NCBI GenBank assembly: GCA_024402435.1
Contig: JAKSTU010000026.1
Location: forward strand, 1-33,469
Length of the DNA stretch: 33,469 nucleotides
Reading direction: 5' to 3'
Source of the DNA: Treponemataceae bacterium
Lineage (GTDB): Bacteria; Spirochaetota; Spirochaetia; Treponematales; Treponemataceae
In this document: piece after piece, positions 1-6,370 of the stretch
How the letters are laid out: each line of letters begins with the position of its first letter
How positions within the stretch are numbered: the stretch's first letter is position 1
Notes under the pieces: model-generated
Seen by the model: the letters and a program-made list of their open reading frames with translations, nothing else
What the model was told of the DNA's origin: nothing
Database searches by the model: none
Program-made: the position numbers and the translations under genes

Positions 1-57
1 CAAGCTCTCTTACGCCGATGATACTGCATCCCGCGGGAAAGTAGGTAGCTGCCAGGC
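1..57 (+). rRNA. rrf: 5S ribosomal RNA, 3' part only
   Basis: The window opens inside a 5S rRNA. The conserved 3' half is visible: a CGCCGATGATACTGC segment, a short hairpin with a CCCGCGGG core, then GGGAAAGTAGGTAGCTGCC and the GCCAGG 3' strand that would pair with the missing 5' end. A T-rich stretch follows at 58-67. The 5' half, and presumably the 16S/23S genes, lie left of the window, so this marks the end of an rRNA operon. The exact 3' end is uncertain by a few bases. Confidence 0.85.
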
Positions 58-142
58 TTTTTTTATTTAAAACCTGTTTTCTAATTTTATTCTAAGCTTT
101 ATTTCTTCTTTTTGCTCCGGGTTTTGAGGCTTTTTAATCCTA

Positions 143-190
143 AATAACCAAAAAAAAACGCCCGTACAAGGGCGTTTTTTTTTGGTTATT
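143..190. terminator. Bidirectional rho-independent terminator
   Basis: This is a perfect 48-bp inverted repeat. The outer arms AATAACCA (143-150) and TGGTTATT (183-190) and the A9/T9 tracts enclose a CGCCC/GGGCG stem with a 6-nt loop at 164-169. Read rightward it can end the rRNA transcript. Read leftward it ends the convergent aldo/keto reductase gene, whose stop codon lies inside the T tract. Confidence 0.9.
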
Positions 191-1283
191 TTGCTAGTTC
201 GGCTAGGAGATCAGGAATTTTTATTGATTGGGGACAATGCTCCGTGCAATTTCCGCAATTAACACAGTCTTCCGGTTTCCCTTCCGATGTCACCTCTTTT
301 AACGCACCCAAAGCCCATGGTCCTTCCAATTTGAACCGATTATAAACTTTAAGCATTCCCGGGATATTTATCTGTGCTGGACAAGTATCTATGCAATAAC
401 GGCATTCAGTGCAGGGGACTACCAATTCGTCATGAAGCATGCGGGCTGCTTTGAAGACAAGCTCTTCTTCTTCTTCAGTCAATGCACGGTCATCGGAATA
501 AGTGTTAACATTGTCTTTAATTTGTTCCAGATTTGACATTCCGCTTAAAGAAACAATAACATTGTCCAATTTTTTAAGCCAACGGAATGCCCAGCTTGAG
601 ATAGTCCAATCCGGGTGTGTATTCCGGAGAATTTCCTCTGCTTTTGGAGGCAAAGAGGAAAGACGTCCTCCGCGTACTGATTCCATTACCACAACAGGAA
701 TTCCCAATTCTTTCAAAATGTCATATTCCTCTTTTGCTGTTCCGTAAAGGTAATCGTAATAATTCAATTGAATCTGTGCAAAATCCCATTCATGGTGGCT
801 TGCAAATTTGCGGAGTGTTTCGGGTGACGAATGGCTGGAGAATCCGAGGTAAGAAATTTTACCAAGTCTTTTCTGTTCCAGAAAGTATTCGATACATCCG
901 TTGGTAAGGTACGTATCTGCATTCTGGTCACCGATTGCATGAATCAAATAGAAATCAATTTTTTCCCTGTCATAACGTTTCAGTTGTTCTTCAAATGTTG
1001 CTTTATAATCGGGATTTGCTCCTAGAAGGTATTTAGTTGTGATGAAATATGAATCCCGATCATATTTCTTTAATGCCTGACCGACGAAACGTTCGCTTTC
1101 GCCTGAATGATAAACATATGCAGAATCAAAATAATTGATTCCATGTTCCATTGCGTAGTCAATGATTTCCTGCGCTTTTTCGTAATCAATGTCTTTGTCG
1201 GATCCCCCCTGTTTGATCGGAAGGCGCATGTTTCCCATACCCAGACAAGACAGACTTGTGTCTTTGAAATTCTTGTAAAGCAT
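186..1283 (-). CDS. Aldo/keto reductase with C-terminal 2x[4Fe-4S] ferredoxin domain
   Basis: Cytoplasmic NAD(P)H-dependent oxidoreductase of the aldo/keto reductase family, in the subgroup carrying a bacterial ferredoxin tail. The N-terminal barrel begins LSCLGMGNMRLP. The expected catalytic Asp and Tyr are in YFDSAYVYHSGESE, the Lys in ITTKY and the His in YLIHAIGD. The C-terminal 70 residues carry two Cys clusters, CTECRYCIDTCP and CVNCGNCTEHCP, each spaced for a 4Fe-4S centre. The physiological substrate cannot be read from sequence. A GTG at 1298 would add five residues, but ATG 1283 gives the usual family start. Neither has a Shine-Dalgarno. A TACAAT hexamer on the minus strand (1295-1290) lies exactly where a -10 box would put +1 on the A of ATG 1283, so the message may be leaderless. 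It is convergent with the rRNA operon and monocistronic. Confidence 0.88.
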   Translation of the reverse strand: MLYKNFKDTSLSCLGMGNMRLPIKQGGSDKDIDYEKAQEIIDYAMEHGINYFDSAYVYHSGESERFVGQALKKYDRDSYFITTKYLLGANPDYKATFEEQLKRYDREKIDFYLIHAIGDQNADTYLTNGCIEYFLEQKRLGKISYLGFSSHSSPETLRKFASHHEWDFAQIQLNYYDYLYGTAKEEYDILKELGIPVVVMESVRGGRLSSLPPKAEEILRNTHPDWTISSWAFRWLKKLDNVIVSLSGMSNLEQIKDNVNTYSDDRALTEEEEELVFKAARMLHDELVVPCTECRYCIDTCPAQINIPGMLKVYNRFKLEGPWALGALKEVTSEGKPEDCVNCGNCTEHCPQSIKIPDLLAELAK

Positions 1284-1386
1284 AAATTCATTGTACACTG
1301 AAGGAAAACTTTTCGTATAGGTTCTAAACGGTAATAATTTTTTCTTAAAAAAAAACTGAAAAAAGTGTCATTTTTTGAGCCTTTCC

Positions 1387-1415
1387 TTGTTATATAAGTA
1401 AGAGCGCGTTATAAT
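1387..1415 (+). promoter_or_regulatory. Sigma-70-type promoter of the lipoprotein/OMP pair
   Basis: TTGTTA at 1387-1392, a 17-bp spacer and a perfect TATAAT at 1410-1415 predict a start near 1422 and a leader of about 57 nt. The leader ends in GGAGG five bases before the ATG at 1479. An interrupted inverted repeat (TCCATG 1418-1423 with CATGGA 1443-1448, and ATCCC 1425-1429 with GGGAT 1435-1439) overlaps the predicted start. Confidence 0.65.
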
Positions 1416-1478
1416 TATCCATGAATCCCTTTATGGGATGAACATGGATTGAAAATTGACAAATCTTTGGAGGTTTGA

Positions 1479-2339
1479 ATGAAAAGAAACACTTTATTCG
1501 GAATGATTATTCTGGTGGTTACATTGCTGTTTTTTGTATCTTGCGACATGGCGGGAATGTTTACAGTACCACTTGCAGAATCTTTTAAACGTGATACTGA
1601 AAAGGTTTTCGAAAAAGCCGATGCAGGTGATATAGTGGCTGCTGCAACAGACACAAAAGTAGCAAACAGCCCTGAAGCAGCCGCAGGTCTTCTTTCTGCA
1701 TTGGGTAATAAAGATGTGAAAGAAGTTGTTGACTTGGAACCGGAGCAGAAAACTGCTGTTCTGAATTTGGCAGCTTCTGTTGTGATTCCGACATCATCAA
1801 TTGGTGGTGCTTTGGATAATTTGAAAGACCTTGCTTCTGAAGAGTACAATAATAAATCACCAGAAGAAAAAGCTGATGCAATTACAGGTATTATTACTTC
1901 TACTTTAACTTCAATCATTGATAATGCAATAGAAATCAAGAATACTGATGCTATTACTGCATTGCTCAAAAGTCATAATGAATCGACAGATCCTCTTTCG
2001 AATGAAGAAGAAAATGCTGTAATGATGGCTTCTGTTGCTCTTACTGTAAATGCTGTAAAAAAATCGGGGATTGATTTCGAGCAAGTAAGTGAAAATATTA
2101 CTAAAGTCTTTAAAGATGATGATGTTTTGGATTTGGATGAAAATGCAACTGATGAAGAAAAGCAAGAAGCTTTATTAACTCTTGTTGATAGTATCCTTGG
2201 AACCGGGGTCATGGATCCAGAACTGAAAAACGATGTAACTTCTGATCTTACAATTGCTGTAGAAACAATTATCAATCTTAGTGAAAAAGGTGTCAGTCTG
2301 CTTGGTCTCTTCGGTGGATTTGGCGGATCGGGAAACTAA
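1479..2339 (+). CDS. Predicted lipoprotein, function unknown
   Basis: A 286-residue exported protein with a positively charged MKRN start, a hydrophobic stretch at about residues 7-18 and a lipobox-like FFVSC with the Cys near residue 22, so probably a signal-peptidase-II-processed lipoprotein. The mature part is Ala/Glu/Asp-rich, low in aromatic residues and probably mostly helical. The end is glycine-rich (LLGLFGGFGGSGN). No enzyme motif is recognised. The start is well placed behind GGAGG. It sits 21 bases upstream of the outer-membrane protein gene and shares its promoter, which suggests the two act together at the outer membrane, perhaps as a periplasmic partner of the barrel. That is inference from adjacency only. 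Confidence 0.75.
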   Translation: MKRNTLFGMIILVVTLLFFVSCDMAGMFTVPLAESFKRDTEKVFEKADAGDIVAAATDTKVANSPEAAAGLLSALGNKDVKEVVDLEPEQKTAVLNLAASVVIPTSSIGGALDNLKDLASEEYNNKSPEEKADAITGIITSTLTSIIDNAIEIKNTDAITALLKSHNESTDPLSNEEENAVMMASVALTVNAVKKSGIDFEQVSENITKVFKDDDVLDLDENATDEEKQEALLTLVDSILGTGVMDPELKNDVTSDLTIAVETIINLSEKGVSLLGLFGGFGGSGN

Positions 2340-2360
2340 TCTGAATACGGAGGATATTAG

Positions 2361-3548
2361 ATGAAAAAGATTTTTGCACTTTTGACGGCTATGGTATTGA
2401 TCAGTTCCGTCTTTGCATTGAATGTGCGGGAACTCGGTATGGGTGGTTCTCACTTGAATGACTATTCAGACGTTTATACTATGCAGAGAAACCCTGCAGG
2501 TCTTGCGTTTGCAAAGAATACTTTCATGATGCTGCCTGTACAACTTAATTTTGGCGGTCCGCTTGAAGATATTTACGCAATTGCAGTCCCTTATGCAAAT
2601 GGAGAGAAAGAATTTGACCAGAACGGAATGATTTCTGATGTGTCAGATATGATTTCCAAAAACGGACTTAACATGGGACTGGAAATTGGAGCACCTTTAT
2701 CTTTTGCATTCATTGCTGGTGGATTTGGTTTGGGGCTTTTTGAAGATGCCTATATGGATATTGATGCTCCTTCTCTTACAGTGGCAAAAGCTGAATTTGG
2801 AGTAAAAACATCCGCAGTAATCGGTTTTGCAAAGAGTTTCGGTTTTTCCAATGTCCTTGATTTTTCAGCCGGTATTACGGCAGAACCTTATGTAAAAGTA
2901 CCTGTGGCTTCTTATCAGGGAAGTATGATGGATTTAATGACTGCATTGTCCGGTGGAAATGAAGCGGGAATGGAAAACCTGATGAAAAAGGTTGATGTTT
3001 CCTCCAGAGCTGGACTTTCTGTCAATTTGGGTGCTCAGTTGAGGGCATTGTCTATGGTAGAAGCATCTGTTGTTGTTCAGGATTTGGTCAATGTTGAGGT
3101 GGTGGGAGGCAAGCTTGGTTTGTCTGATATGGATGACCCTGAAAACCTTCTTCAGCTTGCTGATTTTGCCTTTGATGAAGCAAAACCGACAACTGGAAAC
3201 ACAAAAATCAAAGTTGGATTGGCAGCACAGATTCCTTTCATCAGTGACATCACTTTCGGTTTGATTTCTTCTGCACGTGTTTATGTTGATCACGATGATT
3301 TCCTTGCTTTGACAGATTCTACAGCCGTTGTAAATCCTGTTTTGGGATTCAACATGGGTGCTGAAGTGGTTCTTTTCAAGACAATTTCTGCCCGTTTGGG
3401 AATCAATCAGGGATACTTCAGTGCAGGTGCCGGATTGAAACTTGCTTGCTTCCAGTTTGATGCAGCAATTTATGGAAAAGAGCTGGGAACAGAACCCGGA
3501 GCCAAACCTCAGTTGAATGTTGCATTTGGAACCTCTATTGTGTTCTAA
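2361..3548 (+). CDS. Predicted outer-membrane beta-barrel protein (FadL/UPF0164-like)
   Basis: A 395-residue protein with a clear signal peptide (MKKIFALLTAMVLISSVFA, cleavage likely just after). The mature start, NVRELGMGGSHLNDYSDVY followed by RNPAGLA, resembles the GMGGA...NPAGLA entry of TraF/PorV/FadL-type barrels and the Treponema UPF0164 set. The remainder alternates short amphipathic strands, many ending in Phe/Tyr with Gly-rich turns, and finishes on a hydrophobic TSIVF strand typical of an outer-membrane C-terminus. It could bind or transport hydrophobic ligands, but no substrate is visible. A GGAGG precedes the ATG. It is co-transcribed with the lipoprotein upstream, and a terminator follows. 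The exact family is moderately certain; barrel architecture is more certain. Confidence 0.75.
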   Translation: MKKIFALLTAMVLISSVFALNVRELGMGGSHLNDYSDVYTMQRNPAGLAFAKNTFMMLPVQLNFGGPLEDIYAIAVPYANGEKEFDQNGMISDVSDMISKNGLNMGLEIGAPLSFAFIAGGFGLGLFEDAYMDIDAPSLTVAKAEFGVKTSAVIGFAKSFGFSNVLDFSAGITAEPYVKVPVASYQGSMMDLMTALSGGNEAGMENLMKKVDVSSRAGLSVNLGAQLRALSMVEASVVVQDLVNVEVVGGKLGLSDMDDPENLLQLADFAFDEAKPTTGNTKIKVGLAAQIPFISDITFGLISSARVYVDHDDFLALTDSTAVVNPVLGFNMGAEVVLFKTISARLGINQGYFSAGAGLKLACFQFDAAIYGKELGTEPGAKPQLNVAFGTSIVF

Positions 3549-3564
3549 GTTTTAAACTGTTAAG

Positions 3565-3620
3565 AAAACTCCCGGGATCAAAGACATGTTTTTTTGTCTG
3601 CTTCTCGGGAGTTTTTTTTG
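3565..3620 (+). terminator. Rho-independent terminator of the lipoprotein/OMP operon
   Basis: The AACTCCCG arm near 3567 pairs with CGGGAGTT at 3605-3612. An inner AGAC/GTCT helix extends the structure, and a T8 tract follows. It lies 18-70 bases after the OMP stop codon. Confidence 0.85.
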
Positions 3621-3656
3621 CTAATACGGAAGTTTGGATAGCAGTTTGAAAAGCTG

Positions 3657-3685
3657 TTGACAAAACATTATAATTTAACTAATAT
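3657..3685 (+). promoter_or_regulatory. Promoter of tRNA-Pro
   Basis: A consensus TTGACA (3657-3662) is 17 bp from TAATAT (3680-3685), with +1 near 3692, 13 bases before the mature tRNA. A second TATAAT at 3683-3688 overlaps, at a poorer 20-bp spacing. Confidence 0.7.
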
Positions 3686-3704
3686 AATGAACGTTGAAAA
3701 ACAA

Positions 3705-3778
3705 CGGGCAATGGCGCAGTTGGTTAGCGTACAAGTCTGGGGGACTTGGGGTCGCGGATTCGAGTTCCGCTTGCCCGA
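3705..3778 (+). tRNA. tRNA-Pro (anticodon GGG)
   Basis: The cloverleaf is complete in 74 nt. The acceptor CGGGCAA pairs with TTGCCCG, with discriminator A. The D arm is GCGC/GCGT. The anticodon stem CAAGT/ACTTG carries the loop CTGGGGG, so the anticodon is GGG, reading CCC/CCU. The T stem GCGGA/TCCGC has loop TTCGAGT. No 3' CCA is encoded (the sequence continues CTTAA). It has its own promoter and terminator. Confidence 0.93.
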
Positions 3779-3781
3779 CTT

Positions 3782-3813
3782 AAACACACAGTTAAACTGT
3801 GTGTTTTTTTTTT
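3782..3813 (+). terminator. Terminator of tRNA-Pro
   Basis: AAACACACAGTT pairs perfectly with AACTGTGTGTTT and a long T tract follows, starting four bases after the tRNA. Confidence 0.9.
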
Positions 3814-4093
3814 GCCTAAACTAGGTTTTGAAAAAGTGATTGTCTTTTCATTGAGAGAAAAGTAATCAAACGATAAAAAAATTTTTCAGTTACTGCCGTT
3901 AGACTTGTGCGGAGTTTTAGGCTTGCAGAAATGGTTAATAGCGACGCTAAAAGGGAAGATGGGCAAGTGAAGAGCGTAGTTTGGGAACTGAATTGATCCC
4001 TGAAGGTTTCTGACTTGCGCGTGTTTGCTAGTCCGGGATTTTTTATCCGAATTGAATACATTAATCCGGTCTTTTTCCGGAAGGGACAGATCA

Positions 4094-4165
4094 AAAAAAA
4101 TAGCTTATAGGAAAAGTCTGACAACAAAACCTATAAGCTAAAACTGACCAGAAACCTTAACAAGG
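4094..4165 (-). ncRNA. Candidate small RNA with terminator hairpin
   Basis: The spacer 3814-4290 contains no convincing gene. Read on the minus strand, TAGCTTATAGG (4140-4130) and CCTATAAGCTA (4111-4101) form a perfect 11-bp stem with an 18-nt loop followed directly by T7-8, a well-formed intrinsic terminator. Just upstream on the same strand are a second hairpin, AACCTT-loop-AAGGTT (4168-4154), and a TATAGT hexamer that could be a -10. No annotated minus-strand gene feeds this terminator, so a transcript of about 70-80 nt is inferred. No good -35 is present and no known RNA family was recognised. Confidence 0.3.
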
Positions 4166-4293
4166 TTACTATAAACACATTTATAATAATAACAGTAAAG
4201 AAAGATTTTGAAAAGTATTTTTTACATAATTTTTACTTTTTTTTAGGAAGCAAAATTTTATGAATTATTTTTTTTAATTTTTTTTATTTCCTA

Positions 4294-4322
4294 TTGACAT
4301 AAAAATAATATAAGTGTATATT
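4294..4322 (+). promoter_or_regulatory. Promoter of tRNA-Lys
   Basis: A consensus TTGACA (4294-4299), 17-bp AT-rich spacer and TATATT (4317-4322) give +1 near 4329, about 31 bases before the mature tRNA. The region just upstream (4260-4290) is almost pure A/T, resembling an UP element. Confidence 0.75.
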
Positions 4323-4359
4323 ACTAGAGCATTCAGCGAACGGAAGTTCACTTGATAGC

Positions 4360-4432
4360 GGGCCACTAGCTCAGTTGGTAGAGCAACGCCCTTTTAAGGC
4401 GTGGGTCACAGGTTCGAATCCTGTGTGGCTCA
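4360..4432 (+). tRNA. tRNA-Lys (anticodon TTT)
   Basis: A complete 73-nt cloverleaf. Acceptor GGGCCAC pairs with GTGGCTC (one G-U), discriminator A. The D arm lies in CTAGCTCAGTTGGTAGAGCA. The anticodon stem ACGCC/GGCGT holds the loop CTTTTAA, so the anticodon is TTT. The T arm is ACAGG/CCTGT with loop TTCGAAT. The 3' CCA is not encoded. Confidence 0.95.
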
Positions 4433-4437
4433 CTTAA

Positions 4438-4474
4438 AGACTAAAACGAGAAATCGTTTTAGTCTTTTTTTTTG
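4438..4474 (+). terminator. Terminator of tRNA-Lys
   Basis: A 12-bp perfect stem AGACTAAAACGA/TCGTTTTAGTCT with a GAAA loop and a T8-9 tract, six bases after the tRNA. Confidence 0.92.
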
Positions 4475-4694
4475 TCCAATTCTTTCCTTAGTTTCAAAGC
4501 TAAACCACAAAAACGGTTTCCGATCCATGTAACATGGAAAAAAATATTCCGAACTTTTTTTTATTTGAAATTTGTATTTCTTGATTATACGGATCTTAAG
4601 AAAGAATACACGGGAACGGCAGAAAGGCCGGCATTGGGTTTTATCTGAGTTTTCCGCGAAATTCAGCTATTTTAATTTTCGTTTGTGCGGACTG

Positions 4695-4741
4695 ATTGCA
4701 CATCCTCGGAAGTTCAAACTTCTTTTGATGTGCAATTTTTT
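4695..4741 (+). terminator. Orphan rho-independent-type hairpin
   Basis: ATTGCACATC (4695-4704) pairs with GATGTGCAAT (4727-4736). The loop carries a second helix, GAAGTT (4709-4714) with AACTTC (4717-4722), and T6 follows on the plus strand. No plus-strand gene is recognised between tRNA-Lys (already terminated at 4474) and this point, so it may end a small RNA from 4475-4694 or be a relic. The downstream neighbour is on the minus strand, and on that strand no U tract follows this hairpin. Nothing else is visible in 4475-4778. Confidence 0.45.
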
Positions 4742-4778
4742 GCATGTATTTTTTTTTTGGACAAGACTTCTATAAGTT

Positions 4779-6293
4779 TCAATCTTTTTTTTGGGTAAGA
4801 ATCCAGTTGTCCAATTTCAGTTTTAATTGATTTGCCGGGTGTATGTCTCTGTCTGCAACCAGAGGGACGGATTCCAGAATTTGTCCGTCAGCAGAATAAT
4901 CAATCCAACCGAGAATATCTCCGACTGAAACTGGTGCTTCCACATACTGCGGAATGCGTACGGAAGTGTCCAGAATCACTTTGTTTTCTTCATTACGCGT
5001 TAATGTTTCGGAGAGAGGAACGGTGATTGTCCGGTTAAAAGCAGGGATTGCCTGAAGTTCATAGCTGGTACCGCCGGCTGCTATCAATGTGACGGGATCT
5101 ATTTGGGGCATCTGTGCGGAGACATAAGCCGAGAAAGCCCAGTCCATCAAAGTTTGGCCGTCCTGTGTGCGGTAAGCGGATCCTTCTGTACTGTTGGAGC
5201 CGGGGCCGCCCAGTGTTACGGAAATAAAACGTGTGTCTTCTCTTTTTACCGTCAGAGCAAGATTGTAACCGGATTCATCAATGTAGCCGGTTTTGAGACC
5301 GTCTGCACCTTCTACCGACCAAAGTGCTTTGTTTGTGTTTTTCCGGAGAAGGGGAGAAGTCAGGATGAAGGGATTTGTCTGAGGGGATCCGAGTTTGATC
5401 CAGTCCGGTAAATTCTCTTTCTGGGGGTAGGCAAATTCTTTTACTGAATGGTATTTTTCAAGACTTTCCGGATAATCACGAAGGTAAACACGGCAGAAAG
5501 CAAGAAATTCCCGGGCTGTTGTCCGGTTTTCGTCGCTGTATCCTGAAGGTTCCACAAATTTTGTATTCTGAAGGCCCAGTTTTTGCATTTCGGCATTCAT
5601 TCGTCTGATGTAAGGTTCAATTCCGCCGCTGAGATAAAAAGCAATAGCATAGGCTGCATCATTGCCTGAAGGAACTGCAAGACCCAGCATCAGTTCTCTG
5701 AGGGTTACTTTTTGTCCTTCTGCGAGAAACATGAGTGACGAATCAGGAGGCATGTTTATTGCCCAGCAATCCTGAGGTAGGCGTACAAGATCATCTTCTG
5801 AAGCACGACCTGCTGCCATGTCCGTTTCTGCAACATACATTACTGCGAGTTTTGTAAGAGAAGCGGGGGGAATAATCAGATCAGCATTTTTTTCGTAAAG
5901 TACACAACCGTTGGACACATCGCAAATGATGGCTGCCTTTGCATAAAGATCAAGTTCGGGTGATTCTGCCTTATATGGAAGGGGATTGAGATTTCCGAAT
6001 GAATATTTTTCTGTTAAGTATGAGTTCAGTTTGGCCTGTGCTTCATCTGACAAAGGTGTGACTTGCGGATGGGTCAGCCGGTGGGAATAGACTGAGTACG
6101 CAGCAATGGTGAATGAAACCAGAACAAGAAGAAGAAGTGCTGTTACGAGAACTGCAATCTTTCTGCGGATTTTTTTTGCGAGAATTTCCTCTGAAGAAAG
6201 TTCTTTCTTTGCTTTTTTGATTTTTTTGCTTTCTTTTGGCGGGTTATCCGGAGTTTGCTGTGTCTTTCTGGTTTTCTTTTCGTTTTCGCTCAT
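4779..6293 (-). CDS. dacA: D-alanyl-D-alanine carboxypeptidase (S11, DacA/PBP5-like)
   Basis: Low-molecular-mass penicillin-binding protein that removes the terminal D-Ala of peptidoglycan pentapeptides in the periplasm. From ATG 6293 (504 residues) there is a Lys/Glu-rich cytoplasmic tail of about 45 residues, one membrane segment at about 46-66, then the S11 domain. All three active-site motifs are intact: SLTK (Ser145-Lys148), SGN (209-211) and KTG (334-336). A C-terminal domain of about 100 residues with an IPQYVEAPVSVGDILG segment matches the PBP5 beta domain. The N-terminal anchor is unusual, because many DacA proteins have a cleaved signal and a C-terminal amphipathic helix. Start choice: ATG 6293 has GGA seven bases upstream, while ATG 6305 and TTG 6311 lack a usable site. 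It is the last gene of the leftward cell-wall group. Confidence 0.9.
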   Translation of the reverse strand: MSENEKKTRKTQQTPDNPPKESKKIKKAKKELSSEEILAKKIRRKIAVLVTALLLLVLVSFTIAAYSVYSHRLTHPQVTPLSDEAQAKLNSYLTEKYSFGNLNPLPYKAESPELDLYAKAAIICDVSNGCVLYEKNADLIIPPASLTKLAVMYVAETDMAAGRASEDDLVRLPQDCWAINMPPDSSLMFLAEGQKVTLRELMLGLAVPSGNDAAYAIAFYLSGGIEPYIRRMNAEMQKLGLQNTKFVEPSGYSDENRTTAREFLAFCRVYLRDYPESLEKYHSVKEFAYPQKENLPDWIKLGSPQTNPFILTSPLLRKNTNKALWSVEGADGLKTGYIDESGYNLALTVKREDTRFISVTLGGPGSNSTEGSAYRTQDGQTLMDWAFSAYVSAQMPQIDPVTLIAAGGTSYELQAIPAFNRTITVPLSETLTRNEENKVILDTSVRIPQYVEAPVSVGDILGWIDYSADGQILESVPLVADRDIHPANQLKLKLDNWILTQKKD

Positions 6294-6370
6294 TTTTCTG
6301 TCCATTTCCAAACTTTATGAATCTATTCAGTTTGAGGCTTTGAAGCTGTAAATTGTGTTTGCTGCAAATT

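Noticed and set aside
3816..4127. 103-codon minus-strand open frame in the spacer between tRNA genes
   Set aside because: No ribosome site or recognisable motif, low-complexity composition, and its start lies inside the loop of the terminator-like hairpin at 4101-4140.
4695..4741. Hairpin as the terminator of dacA
   Set aside because: On the dacA strand the hairpin is followed by CAGTCCGC, not a U tract; the T tract is on the opposite strand.
4572..4775. 67-codon plus-strand open frame upstream of dacA
   Set aside because: It runs through the orphan hairpin and T tract, has no Shine-Dalgarno and reads as translated AT-rich spacer.
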